64,000 nt of DNA. It comes from Lactonifactor longoviformis DSM 17459 (GTDB taxonomy: Bacteria > Bacillota > Clostridia > Lachnospirales > Lachnospiraceae). The stretch spans positions 62,001-126,000 of the forward strand of contig NZ_FQVI01000004.1 in NCBI RefSeq assembly GCF_900129135.1, written 5' to 3'. Below the pieces are notes generated by a model that saw nothing but the letters and a program-made list of their open reading frames with translations, had not been told where the DNA came from and did no database searches. The number at the start of each line of letters is the position of its first letter. Within the stretch, counting starts at the first letter, position 1. Position numbers and translations under genes: made by a program. This document shows, piece by piece, positions 18,778 to 27,531 of this stretch.

Positions 18778-18808
18778 GGGATAAGTCAAGGGGTTACTGA
18801 CTTATCCC
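18778..18808 (-). terminator. Terminator of the BNR lipoprotein operon
   Basis: 11-bp arms GGGATAAGTCA and complement (18778-18788, 18798-18808); on the minus strand the stem is followed by TTTTTTC. It contains the stop codon of the BNR gene. Confidence 0.85.
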
Positions 18809-20248
18809 GTATCCGTCAAACGACCACGTTCTCCCCAGATCCGGGCTGATATAACGGCACATCATTCCGGAAAATGGAGCAGATTCATCCTGGCCCACAT
18901 ACATCACCAGGTGCTCTCCCTCCTGCCACGGCGCCCATGCCATGGAAAAATTAGCAGAGTAATAAGGAACAGGAAGTTCCACCGACATCTGCGTCCAGGA
19001 GACTCCTCCGTCCTCCGTGCGGTAAAAGTCCGGGGTTTCATGACTGGTTACTGTGATAAATCCCACAGCATCACTCACAAAATTCACATCCTGTGTGAGA
19101 AATGTGCCGTTTTCCGACGGGGAAGCACACTGCTCCCAGGTATCCCCTCCGTCCCGGCTGACCAGTACCTCCTGGTATTCCGAACCCATTGTCTTATCTC
19201 CTCCGGTAACTGCGTAGATACAATTTTCAGTGACTGATAGAAAGCTGCGTCTTACGGCAATCCGGTCTGATACCTTTTTTTCCTCCCAGGTTTTTCCCTG
19301 ATCCCGGGAGAGTATCATAGTTACAGGCTTTCCCTCCTCTCCGCCGTACAAGAAGGCAGTGAGTCCAGGAGAAATAATATAGCTTCCCTGATCCAGAGAC
19401 GCCGGCACGCCCTGGCTTTCTATATCTGTATGCACAAAGAGATCTTCCATAGTCACAGGAACTGCCGTCCAGCTTTTCCCCTTATCATATGAGACACTGA
19501 GCGTCTTCTCCTGAAGCTGATACGATCCTTCTTTTTCTCTTGGAGCAGCGGGCTGGATATAAGGTACCTGGGTGTCTGTCACGCTTCTGGCGTCCTCCGT
19601 CTGCACAATCCCTTTCAGTTCATAGATATAATCGGATGCCTGCTCTCCACAGACAGTCAGAGCACACCGAATGACATTCTCCTGCCAGGAAACGCCATAC
19701 TCCTTGTAACGAGAGGTCTCTGCGTCCGGTACATGCAGATTCACAACAGTTTCCGCCGCAAATGCCCCCCGATCCCCTGCGATGAGCCGGCAGTCCAGGA
19801 CTTCTGCATAATCTATCCGCTGTTCAGATGTCAGCGCCTCATATGTCCCGTATTGAGCCGTCAGGCCAGTAAAATAGCGATTTATCATTTCCCTGGCTGT
19901 ATCCCAAAACATGTCAGGATCCGTACAGGGAACCTGATACGGATTATCGGAACATTCTATAGCTGACTCCTCCACCCGCTCGTATTCATCCCTTACCTCC
20001 CTCACCAGCCCTTCATTGACAGGGGACATGGCGCCTATGGCCTCCAGTGTCTCCTGAGCAAATGCAGGAGGAAGTAAGTATTTATCAAAATCCCATCCAT
20101 ATGCGGATGTCTGCCCTTCACTCTCCGTTTTTCCAAAAAGCTGATTCGTATCCTTCAGCAGAGCTTCAAAAAACATTGGCTTTTCACAGCCGACGAGTCC
20201 CAGGGCAAAAACGGCTATCCCGGCCAGTGCCAGCTTTCTTCCATTCAT
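18794..20248 (-). CDS. Lipoprotein with BNR/Asp-box beta-propeller repeats
   Basis: This 484-aa protein has a lipoprotein signal with lipobox LGLVGC (C21). An N-terminal region (about 25-230) of unknown fold is followed by at least five Asp-box repeats: SYDKGKSW, SRDQGKTW, SRDGGDTW, TEDGGVSW and SPDLGRTW. Such repeats build a sialidase-like or Ycf48-like beta-propeller. Sialidase activity is not supported because catalytic arginine and FRIP motifs are not evident, so a binding role at the outer face of the membrane is more likely. It is the second gene of a pair with the membrane protein that follows. Confidence 0.75.
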   Translation of the reverse strand: MNGRKLALAGIAVFALGLVGCEKPMFFEALLKDTNQLFGKTESEGQTSAYGWDFDKYLLPPAFAQETLEAIGAMSPVNEGLVREVRDEYERVEESAIECSDNPYQVPCTDPDMFWDTAREMINRYFTGLTAQYGTYEALTSEQRIDYAEVLDCRLIAGDRGAFAAETVVNLHVPDAETSRYKEYGVSWQENVIRCALTVCGEQASDYIYELKGIVQTEDARSVTDTQVPYIQPAAPREKEGSYQLQEKTLSVSYDKGKSWTAVPVTMEDLFVHTDIESQGVPASLDQGSYIISPGLTAFLYGGEEGKPVTMILSRDQGKTWEEKKVSDRIAVRRSFLSVTENCIYAVTGGDKTMGSEYQEVLVSRDGGDTWEQCASPSENGTFLTQDVNFVSDAVGFITVTSHETPDFYRTEDGGVSWTQMSVELPVPYYSANFSMAWAPWQEGEHLVMYVGQDESAPFSGMMCRYISPDLGRTWSFDGYGISQ

Positions 20249-20260
20249 ACATCATTCCCC

Positions 20261-21439
20261 TTATTTTTTGTATACATATCTTACCGGGGTAATCTCCTCC
20301 TGCCTGCCCACACAGTAGACTGAAAGGCTCGGACCCTTAATCTCCCATTCCTCCGGGGAGGGCAGCGAAACTGATCCATCCCTGTCAATAAACCGGAGCC
20401 CCGTTTTATCGGATCCCCAATTATAATTGCCTTTGTAGAGCAGTCCGTACTCCTTCTCCTTCCATTGAGACACATCTTCCTCCAGAGGAATTTTCTCCAT
20501 CATAATTTCAAGGATGGAAAAATCACTGTCCAGGTCATAGGCTGTCCCATCTCCTTCTATGCCTTCCAGGTTTTGTACCCTGACATACAGGCTTTTATCC
20601 TTATCCCTGTCATACCATATAAGATAATTCCTGTGGGGTTTGTAATTACCGTCAAATCCATATAAGAACATATCAATAGTATCAATGGTCCCGTCTGCCT
20701 GAAATTGTACGGAGTAATTTTTCACTGACAGGTGAGGGGATATTTCAATTCTTCTCCCGATGCGTTCCATCATACCTTCCAGTCTGATCTCATAAATATT
20801 ATCACTGTCAAGGCTTACCTTGCGCACACTCTTCCACTGTTCTATCTTCCACGACAGCTTACCGTTATAGGAAACTGCCGACTTTCCCACAGCATACATT
20901 CCAAAAACTGTAATAAGGCCCCACAGCACAAGAACTGTCCAGCGAAGGCTGACTTTCCGGATATGCTTTTTACTCTCCAGCAGCTGCCTGAGTTCACCTC
21001 TCATGGATTCCTGAATCGCTGCTTTCTCTACGGGAATAAACCGCAGATCTGTGAAATACAGAAATACCCACTTTTTATTCTCCTTCAGTCTTTTCAGTTC
21101 CTTCCAGGGAATACAATTTTTAACGTCTCCGTCTTTTTCCATAATAAACACTTCAATAGAAGTAAAATAAAGTAAGTCCCCGTAATTTGTCACTTTCCGG
21201 TGTATCCGTCTGTCTCCCCGGAATAAGAATTCCACCATAACCCCAATAAAAAACAGCAGAAGCAAAACAAAAAACGGCAGGTTTCTCTTAATCATCCCAT
21301 ATTGCGCCAGCAGAAACGTCACCTGCCAAAAAGCAAAATACGCTAACAGAATCAAGGGATTCCATACATGTTCAAAAAGCAGTTCCTTCCATATAAATTT
21401 CCGGTAGTCCTTGTCTGATACAGTATATTTTAAGTGCAT
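20261..21439 (-). CDS. Membrane protein with YcxB-like N-terminal region
   Basis: This 392-aa protein has two adjacent membrane helices near residues 30-75 and a third near 170-190. The part between them, including WKELKRLKENKKWVFLYF, resembles YcxB-like domains (IPW.ELK and a following strand pair). The C-terminal 200 residues are probably extracytoplasmic and of unknown fold. GGGGGAG is 7 nt before ATG 21439. The BNR lipoprotein starts 12 bp after its stop, so the two likely act together at the membrane; function unknown. Confidence 0.65.
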   Translation of the reverse strand: MHLKYTVSDKDYRKFIWKELLFEHVWNPLILLAYFAFWQVTFLLAQYGMIKRNLPFFVLLLLFFIGVMVEFLFRGDRRIHRKVTNYGDLLYFTSIEVFIMEKDGDVKNCIPWKELKRLKENKKWVFLYFTDLRFIPVEKAAIQESMRGELRQLLESKKHIRKVSLRWTVLVLWGLITVFGMYAVGKSAVSYNGKLSWKIEQWKSVRKVSLDSDNIYEIRLEGMMERIGRRIEISPHLSVKNYSVQFQADGTIDTIDMFLYGFDGNYKPHRNYLIWYDRDKDKSLYVRVQNLEGIEGDGTAYDLDSDFSILEIMMEKIPLEEDVSQWKEKEYGLLYKGNYNWGSDKTGLRFIDRDGSVSLPSPEEWEIKGPSLSVYCVGRQEEITPVRYVYKK

Positions 21440-21524
21440 AGGCATTCTCCCCCGACGCAGCCATTCAGCCGATTGTAATATAATCTCCTAATATTTGCTA
21501 TTATAGCATATTTTGTCTGCAAAA

Positions 21525-21567
21525 AGAAGAAGATGCCAGGGGCTTCCTGCCTCTGACCTCTTCTTCT
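21525..21567 (-). terminator. Terminator of the CYTH/VTC-like gene
   Basis: Imperfect arms starting AGAAGAAGA and ending TCTTCTTCT (about 21525-21543, 21548-21567), followed by TTTTTGC on the minus strand. Confidence 0.7.
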
Positions 21568-21580
21568 CTTTTATAAGCTG

Positions 21581-22219
21581 TTACGCAAATGCAAAATCCT
21601 CGGAAACCTGTTCCTGATTCTGTACCATATTGGCGATCATCCGGGGAATTGTCTTATCTCTTCTGTAGCTGATATGTACCTGATGTCCGAAGAGGCAATC
21701 CACACGCATCCCCTCTTCCTCAAACAAAGTGACATGTTTTCCTATGATCCGCTGAATTCTTTCATCAAAAACAATTCTGCTGTCCTTTTTAGACTGATAT
21801 ACCTTTCTCTCGTACTCCTTGAGCCCCCCAAGCTCCAGGCCGTTAATCGTCATCTGGCGGTAGAGATCCCGCACAAGAGGATGCTCATGTTCCTGCATCC
21901 AGACAATGTTGCCGTCCATAACCGCCTGGCATTCTTCGCGGGTCAGGGTACAGCAATACTTATATACAACGCCGTTCTGGACATTTTTCTTTTCCAGATA
22001 GAGAAATTCTTCATGATTTTCTTTTGTCTTTCTGCACAGATAATAGCAGGGAAGCTCTTCGTCACGGGATATGTATCCTTCCACATTGACAAACTCCATT
22101 TTGCGAAGGAGCATCCTCTCAAACTTATCAGGTGCCTCTTCCTGTAATGTCTTTTCTATTCTCCGGTAATCGTTTTTTGTTATTCTGCCGTTTTCCTCGT
22201 AATAACTCATATACTTCAT
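21581..22219 (-). CDS. CYTH/VTC-like domain protein
   Basis: This 212-aa protein resembles the VTC (polyphosphate polymerase) branch of the CYTH superfamily: a strand with EEFLYLEKK, a NGVVYKYCCTLTREECQAV segment, a YERKVYQSKKDSRIVFDE segment and a final strand pair. Several charged residues of the tunnel are present, but the N-terminal arginine-rich motif is not clear and the protein is shorter than typical VTC domains. Function is therefore only suggested: polyphosphate or triphosphate binding. GGAGG precedes the ATG at 22219. It is a single-gene unit. Confidence 0.55.
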   Translation of the reverse strand: MKYMSYYEENGRITKNDYRRIEKTLQEEAPDKFERMLLRKMEFVNVEGYISRDEELPCYYLCRKTKENHEEFLYLEKKNVQNGVVYKYCCTLTREECQAVMDGNIVWMQEHEHPLVRDLYRQMTINGLELGGLKEYERKVYQSKKDSRIVFDERIQRIIGKHVTLFEEEGMRVDCLFGHQVHISYRRDKTIPRMIANMVQNQEQVSEDFAFA

Positions 22220-22401
22220 ACCATAACCTCCATATACATTCCCCTGTTGCACCATATGATCCTGACAAATGATTCATTCCATCAGACTTCTGTCAGGGCT
22301 GACGCCTGCCATAGTTATACTATACAAAATAATTGTGACAAAGGGATGACCAACTTCTGAAAATCCTATAAACTATATTTTATTTCCATAAAATGGAGGC
22401 A

Positions 22402-23157
22402 TTATATAAGTTTTCTGTATCCGATCACTGCTGCACCCAAAGCTCCTGCGTATTGCGCGGCCGGTGATGTATACACCGGGCGGTTCAAATATTGCTCCAA
22501 CACCTCGGAAAAAATACGAAACCTGGAAAGACCGCCGGAAAAAAAGATATCCCCTTCCAGCTTCAGCCGCTGGGCGAAGATGGCCGTTCGCCGGCAGACA
22601 GAATGAATCACTCCCAGGGCAATATCGCCCGGATTTTCTCCTTTGGCAAGGAGACTCACAATCTCGCTTTCGGCAAATACGGTACACATACTGCTGATAT
22701 TTAACGGCTTGCAGCCTGCTACAAAGTCATCCATTTCGGCAACCGGCCGCTCCAGGGTACGCATCATTACCTCTACAAAACGCCCGGTGCCTGCAGCGCA
22801 TTTATCATTCATCAAAAAGTCAATTACATTTAAATCCCTATCCAAAAGTATCGCTTTGCTGTCCTGGCCTCCGATATCCACCACTGCTCCAATCCCGGGG
22901 TTTAGAAAGGCTGCACCCCTGGCATGGCAGGTAATCTCTGTGACTTTTTTATCTGCCTCTGTCAAAAGTTCTCTGCCATATCCTGTGGTAACCGTATACC
23001 CTACGTTCTCACTCCATAAAGCCTCGTAAATCTGCCGTATACTCTGCTGTGGGCAGGCAGTTGTTGGGATCATCTCCATACGCAGAACATTTTTTCCGTC
23101 ATACAGCACCCCTTTTGTTGTGGTAGAGCCCGAATCTATTCCTAAACTATACAACAT
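22402..23157 (-). CDS. ATP-dependent activator of a double-cubane/2-hydroxyacyl-CoA dehydratase-type protein
   Basis: This 251-aa protein is an ASKHA-fold ATPase of the HgdC/BadF/YjiL family. It has the phosphate motif GIDSGSTTTKGVLYD (6-20), VVDIGGQDSKAI, and cysteines in NDKCAAGTGRF and SSMCTVFAESE that bridge one [4Fe-4S] cluster in the dimer. Family members use ATP hydrolysis to push a low-potential electron onto the partner protein. It lies 10 bp after that partner gene. GGGAG precedes ATG 23157; an earlier in-frame ATG overlaps the partner and is less likely. Confidence 0.88.
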   Translation of the reverse strand: MLYSLGIDSGSTTTKGVLYDGKNVLRMEMIPTTACPQQSIRQIYEALWSENVGYTVTTGYGRELLTEADKKVTEITCHARGAAFLNPGIGAVVDIGGQDSKAILLDRDLNVIDFLMNDKCAAGTGRFVEVMMRTLERPVAEMDDFVAGCKPLNISSMCTVFAESEIVSLLAKGENPGDIALGVIHSVCRRTAIFAQRLKLEGDIFFSGGLSRFRIFSEVLEQYLNRPVYTSPAAQYAGALGAAVIGYRKLI

Positions 23158-23167
23158 ATCCGGCTCC

Positions 23168-24319
23168 CTACAGCATCTCAATAAATGCGGCCATTCTTGT
23201 GTTCAGCTGACCAATATCCCCAGTAGAATAATCGGTCTCCAATGACATATAAGGAATCCCATATTGTTCTTTGACATATTTCTTTATTCCCATAGTCTCC
23301 ACATTATATGTATGGCAGGCCTGAAGCACTACATCCACAACAGCATCCGCCTTGTAATCCTCGATGAGTTCCCCCATGAGGCGGTAGCGGTTGGGATTGG
23401 GAGACATACAGGAACAGCCAAGACTCAGATAACGGCTCGCCAGAGCCTGATAGATGTCGGGAGCATCTTCGTCTACCAGGGCTTCTATAGAACGGGCCCC
23501 TCCGCAGTTTTCAAATGCAACCACCACGCCGCCGTTATCCTCAATAGCCTTAACCACCTTCATGGCCCCTCCCGCTACCGGCGAACCTGTCACCAATATT
23601 CTGGGACGTTTATCCAGACACTTTCCCTCTTTATATTCTGACTCGACTTTCTCACGAATAGCGTTTATTTCACTTACTACCTTTTCTTTGTCAAACTTAA
23701 AGGTAGAGCCATACAGAATCTGAAACAAATCCTGCCCTTTCATGGGAGCCGGATCCAGCTTCATCAATTCATAAAAAGCTTTTAAAGCCTTTCGCTCTTC
23801 ATTTCTCAGGTGTGTTGCCCTGCGGATATCTTCTTCTGTTATGGTTATCCCGAACTTTTCTTCCAGAACCTTCTGAAAACGGATGATTTCATTTTTATAC
23901 ATTTGCAGTCCGTCTTCACTCTGGCTGTTTGGCAGTTCCATCACATGCACCGGCTTAAATTCCCCCAGCTGTTCGTACATCTTTTTCTTTCCGTCACAGG
24001 TTGTCTCTCCGACTATCAGGTCTGAAAAATAAAAAAACGGACATTTATCGGTTTTGGCAAATCCATAGCTGGACTTAATTAACGGACATAGATTTCTGGG
24101 AAGTTCTTTTTCCGCCTCCGGGATTGTCTCATCTGAGGTGGAGCAAAGTCCTACGACAGCTGCCCCCATAGCTGCCGGAATCTCCTGGGGCAGATAGGTA
24201 CAGAATACTCCTACCACAGGGACTCCCTGATCCTTCAATTCTTTCACAGCCAAAAAAGAATTCTTTCTCTGCTCCGCAAAATCTTCAAACACCTCTGGCA
24301 GCTCTTTGATTAATTCCAT
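23168..24319 (-). CDS. Double-cubane cluster protein (HgdB/YjiM-like)
   Basis: This 383-aa protein belongs to the 2-hydroxyacyl-CoA dehydratase D-component family. Cysteines C40, C59, C78, C93 and C108 and later ones in FENCGGARS and LGCSCMSPNPNR are candidate ligands. A single such subunit paired with one ATPase activator, with no second dehydratase subunit and no CoA-transferase nearby, is the arrangement of double-cubane [8Fe-9S] cluster proteins, which do low-potential reductions of small molecules. The true substrate is unknown. A classical 2-hydroxyacyl-CoA dehydratase is less likely because HgdA is missing. Confidence 0.8.
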   Translation of the reverse strand: MELIKELPEVFEDFAEQRKNSFLAVKELKDQGVPVVGVFCTYLPQEIPAAMGAAVVGLCSTSDETIPEAEKELPRNLCPLIKSSYGFAKTDKCPFFYFSDLIVGETTCDGKKKMYEQLGEFKPVHVMELPNSQSEDGLQMYKNEIIRFQKVLEEKFGITITEEDIRRATHLRNEERKALKAFYELMKLDPAPMKGQDLFQILYGSTFKFDKEKVVSEINAIREKVESEYKEGKCLDKRPRILVTGSPVAGGAMKVVKAIEDNGGVVVAFENCGGARSIEALVDEDAPDIYQALASRYLSLGCSCMSPNPNRYRLMGELIEDYKADAVVDVVLQACHTYNVETMGIKKYVKEQYGIPYMSLETDYSTGDIGQLNTRMAAFIEML

Positions 24320-24416
24320 GATTACCCTCCTGTATATTCCGGACGCAGATGCCTCCGGTTCCTCTTTTTTCCAGTATATCTTTCCGGCCCCGGAAAGTCT
24401 AATTGGGTTTTGAAAT

Positions 24417-24461
24417 AAAAGGAGTCCATTTATAGACTCAATCTATAAATGGACTCCTTTT
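24417..24461. terminator. Terminator between coat genes and the DCCP operon
   Basis: A near-perfect 20-bp stem (24417-24436 with 24442-24461; core GGAGTCCATTTATAGA) with a 5-nt loop, flanked by A- and T-runs. On the minus strand it ends the coat gene pair. Confidence 0.9.
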
Positions 24462-24473
24462 CATACCTGTTTA

Positions 24474-24731
24474 TTACTGCATCTGCGGCTGTTCGAATAA
24501 GGAACGAACATGGGCAACTTCTTCCGGGGTTGCCTTAGAAGCCGGAACGTAGTAAGCTTTCGCTCTTGCAATCTGGTAAATCTCTTCGTGAGACATTTCA
24601 CACTGATTGCGGATCTGCTTTAATGTCTGTTTTAACTGTGGATTTTCTGTCTGAGAAATCATCTCGCTGTAACGTAATAATTCGCCGTTAATGCCTGCTA
24701 AAGTATCGGATACCATTGTTTTTTCTGTCAT
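24474..24731 (-). CDS. Small spore coat protein, CotF-like
   Basis: This 85-aa protein has the helical CotF-type layout, with the motif YSEMISQTENPQLKQTL and the C-terminal segment AYYVPASKATPEE typical of clostridial coat proteins. It would be deposited on the forming spore by the mother cell. It follows the related 61-aa gene by 11 bp, so the two are one operon. Confidence 0.75.
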   Translation of the reverse strand: MTEKTMVSDTLAGINGELLRYSEMISQTENPQLKQTLKQIRNQCEMSHEEIYQIARAKAYYVPASKATPEEVAHVRSLFEQPQMQ

Positions 24732-24742
24732 TTTCTAACCTC

Positions 24743-24928
24743 CTACCGTAAGAACTGCATCAGCTGTTGCTTAGTTTCCATTGCGGACTGCGCAGATTTT
24801 TGAAAAAACTGCTTTACCTGAGGATCCTGAGCCTCATGGGCATAATCCTGCATCTTACAGTGAGTGGTTTCGTATCCACCGATTAAGTGGCGAAGATTCT
24901 GAACGTCTAATTCTGATAAATCTGTCAT
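24743..24928 (-). CDS. Small spore coat-associated protein
   Basis: This 61-aa helical protein pairs with the CotF-like gene. The motif LRHLIGGYETTHCKMQDYA and the following four-helix-like pattern resemble the N-terminal half of CotF proteins, so the two adjacent genes may be a split CotF. AGGAGG precedes the ATG. Confidence 0.7.
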   Translation of the reverse strand: MTDLSELDVQNLRHLIGGYETTHCKMQDYAHEAQDPQVKQFFQKSAQSAMETKQQLMQFLR

Positions 24929-25008
24929 AACATAACCTCCTGATATTTTCTATACTATGGTAGTATGGCATATTTATCAGGTTTTATACGGATTTTTGAC
25001 GGTTCCAG

Positions 25009-26454
25009 TTAATAGCCGATCAGCCAGTTATACATTTCCTCATACTGTTTCGCCGAGCTGTTCCAGGAATAATCTCTGGCCATGGCACGGTCCACCATTT
25101 TATTCCACTCTCTTTTCTTGTCGTAGTAGACTTTTTCTGCATAGCGGATAGTGGCAAGCATCTCATGGGCATTGAAATTTTTAAAGCTAAAGCCAGTGCC
25201 TGAGTTCTCAAATTCATTGTAGGGCTCCACGGTGTCCTTTAAGCCTCCGGTTTCCCTGACGATCGGCAGGGTTCCGTACCGCAGGCTCATAAGCTGACTC
25301 AGGCCGCAGGGCTCGAACAGAGAAGGCATAAGGAAGGCATCTGAGGACGCATAAATACGGTGAGACATTGCCTCATCATAATATATGTTGGCAGACACTT
25401 TTCCATTGTATTTCCAGGCAAAATGCCGGAACATGTTCTCATAATGTTCTTCCCCTGTCCCGAGAATAACAATCTGCACTTGGTCCTGGCAGAGCTCATC
25501 CATAATATAAGAAACAAGGTCAAAGCCCTTTTGATCGGTGAGACGGGAGACAACACCTATCATCATCTTTTTAGGGTCTGTCTCAAGTCCCAAATCCCTC
25601 TGCAGCGCAGTTTTATTTTTTACCTTTTCCTTCCTGAACGTCTTGGCATCATAAGTCTTTGTTATATAAGGATCCGTTGCCGGATTATATTCATCATAAT
25701 CGATTCCATTAACAATACCTCTGAGGCTGTTGGCACGGGCCCTCAGAAGGCCGTCCAGCTTTTCTCCATAAAACTCTGTCTTAATCTCTTCGGCATACGT
25801 ATTGCTCACGGTCGTGATAGCATCGGCAAAGACAATCCCCCCCTTAAGATAATTGGCGTCTTTGTATGCTTCCAGCTTGTCTGGCGTAAAGAAGTAATCC
25901 GGCAACCCAGTGATTTCCCGGACGGTCTTTACATCCCACGTCCCCTGAAATCTCAGGTTATGTATCGTGATTACGCTCTTAATTTCTCTGTAGAAGTCAC
26001 CCAGCTGAAATTGGTCTTTCAGATAAACGGGAATCAGTCCTGTCTGCCAGTCATGGCAGTGAATAATATCCGGCTTAAAATCAATTACGGGAAGTATGGA
26101 CAGTGCTGCTTTAGAGAAAAATGCGAATTTCTCCAGATCAAACCGAATGTCCCCGTACGGGCGATATCCTGAGAAATAATATTCATTATCTATGAAATAG
26201 AAGTGAATTCCTTCGTATTCCAGCTCCAGAATTCCCACATATTCATTTCTGTATCCTATATCCATATAAAAATGAGCTACATACTGTAACTGATTCTTAA
26301 ATTCCTCTTTCATGCACTGATATTTGGGTATGATTACCCGCACATCAAAATATTCTTTATCGAAACATTTGGGCAGGGCACCTACAACATCCGCCAACCC
26401 TCCGGTTTTAATAAAAGGTACCGCCTCAGATGCTACAAACATTATCTTTTTCAT
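25009..26454 (-). CDS. glgA: Glycogen synthase (ADP-glucose type)
   Basis: GlgA transfers glucose from ADP-glucose to growing alpha-1,4-glucan. The 481-aa protein is a GT5 enzyme: N-terminal VASEAVPFIKTGGLADVVGA holds the KTGG substrate motif (K16), the domain linker is followed by VSRLTDQKGFDL, and the C-terminal nucleotide site carries PSLFEPCGLSQ with the catalytic glutamate. AAGGAGG is before the ATG. No other glg gene is nearby. Confidence 0.93.
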   Translation of the reverse strand: MKKIMFVASEAVPFIKTGGLADVVGALPKCFDKEYFDVRVIIPKYQCMKEEFKNQLQYVAHFYMDIGYRNEYVGILELEYEGIHFYFIDNEYYFSGYRPYGDIRFDLEKFAFFSKAALSILPVIDFKPDIIHCHDWQTGLIPVYLKDQFQLGDFYREIKSVITIHNLRFQGTWDVKTVREITGLPDYFFTPDKLEAYKDANYLKGGIVFADAITTVSNTYAEEIKTEFYGEKLDGLLRARANSLRGIVNGIDYDEYNPATDPYITKTYDAKTFRKEKVKNKTALQRDLGLETDPKKMMIGVVSRLTDQKGFDLVSYIMDELCQDQVQIVILGTGEEHYENMFRHFAWKYNGKVSANIYYDEAMSHRIYASSDAFLMPSLFEPCGLSQLMSLRYGTLPIVRETGGLKDTVEPYNEFENSGTGFSFKNFNAHEMLATIRYAEKVYYDKKREWNKMVDRAMARDYSWNSSAKQYEEMYNWLIGY

Positions 26455-26538
26455 ATGTTATCCTCCTTGAGTAAGAACATTGATTAATGATATTATAGCC
26501 TATTTTAAGGTAGATGAAAAGGCGGTAACAGGATCTTA

Positions 26539-27336
26539 CTAATTATTTTTGTATTCTAAACGAATTTTATCTGCAATTAAGGCAATGAATTCTGAATTCG
26601 TTGGTTTGCCTTTTCCTGTACTAACTGTATATCCAAACAGTTCATCTATGGTGTCCATTTTCCCTCTGCTCCACGCCACCTCTATGGCATGTCGGATGGC
26701 ACGCTCTACTCTGCTTGGTGTCGTCTGATGTTTTTTAGCAATGGTCGGATATAATATTTTAGTGATAGAGTTAAGCATCTCCATGTCATTAACAGATAAA
26801 ATGATGGCATCCCGCAGATACTGATATCCTTTAATATGTGCAGGTACGCCAATCTCATGAATGATATTTGTCACATCAGCTTCCAGATTTCTTTCGAAAT
26901 AATCCCCCTTGTTTTCGTAAGCGTTTACTTTTCTCAGCTCTTTTGTCTTTCCGCTCATGGTATTTTTTATATGTTTGATACGATTCAACAGCATATTATT
27001 GTCAAATGGCTTCAAAATATAATAATTCGCGCCCAGATTAAAAGCATCTTCCGTAATTTGTTCCTGTCCGACAGCAGATACAACAATAAATGCAGGATGT
27101 TTTTTGATTTCTACATCTCTTCCCACCCGTTCCATAACTGACAGTCCGTCTACCTTCGGCATAATAATATCAAGCAATACAACATCCGGCTCTTTTTCAC
27201 GTATAATCTCGTAAATATCTTCCCCATTACTTGCGTGTCCTACCAGTTCCAGCTCTTTGTCTTCGTTTATGATATTTCCCAACAAATCCAGCATTTTTTC
27301 ATTGTCATCTGCTATGGCAACATTCAATTTTTCCAT
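26539..27336 (-). CDS. spo0A: Sporulation master regulator Spo0A
   Basis: Spo0A is the phosphorelay or kinase-activated response regulator that commits cells to sporulation. The 265-aa protein has the receiver domain with acidic pocket D10-D11, phosphoacceptor D56 in LLDIIMP, K109 in YYILKPF, and the C-terminal DNA-binding domain (about 150-265) with the [20 protein letters not shown] recognition region. GGAGG precedes ATG 27336. Upstream are a perfect 0A box and a candidate sigma-H promoter, so autoregulation is likely. It lies just after spoIVB, the standard order. Confidence 0.97.
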   Translation of the reverse strand: MEKLNVAIADDNEKMLDLLGNIINEDKELELVGHASNGEDIYEIIREKEPDVVLLDIIMPKVDGLSVMERVGRDVEIKKHPAFIVVSAVGQEQITEDAFNLGANYYILKPFDNNMLLNRIKHIKNTMSGKTKELRKVNAYENKGDYFERNLEADVTNIIHEIGVPAHIKGYQYLRDAIILSVNDMEMLNSITKILYPTIAKKHQTTPSRVERAIRHAIEVAWSRGKMDTIDELFGYTVSTGKGKPTNSEFIALIADKIRLEYKNN

Positions 27337-27434
27337 TACTACTCCTCCATATTTCCTCATAGTTCTCGGTTGTCGTCAGAAATTTTTGGGCGCCCTCTCT
27401 TCTTCATTTCTGAGCGATAATTGTATTATAGTAT

Positions 27435-27465
27435 TTATTCTTTGTATAATCAAGTTGAATCCGCT
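27435..27465 (-). promoter_or_regulatory. Candidate sigma-H promoter of spo0A
   Basis: On the minus strand AGCGGATTC (27457-27465) and AAAGAATAA (27435-27443) are 13 bp apart and fit the sigma-H consensus with two -35 mismatches. An overlapping sigma-A-like TTGATT-17-TATAAT is also present, so assignment is tentative. Confidence 0.4.
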
Positions 27466-27492
27466 GACAATTCTGTGTATTTTCCGTCACAT

Positions 27493-27499
27493 TTCGACA
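27493..27499 (-). promoter_or_regulatory. Spo0A-binding 0A box
   Basis: Minus strand TGTCGAA, a perfect 0A box, about 28 bp upstream of the candidate -35 of spo0A and between spoIVB and spo0A. Confidence 0.5.
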
Positions 27500-27531
27500 T
27501 TATAGACATTATTTCCCCTTCTGTTTTCAGC

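Noticed and set aside
18794-20248. Sialidase
   Set aside because: Asp boxes are present but the FRIP motif and catalytic arginine triad are not evident.
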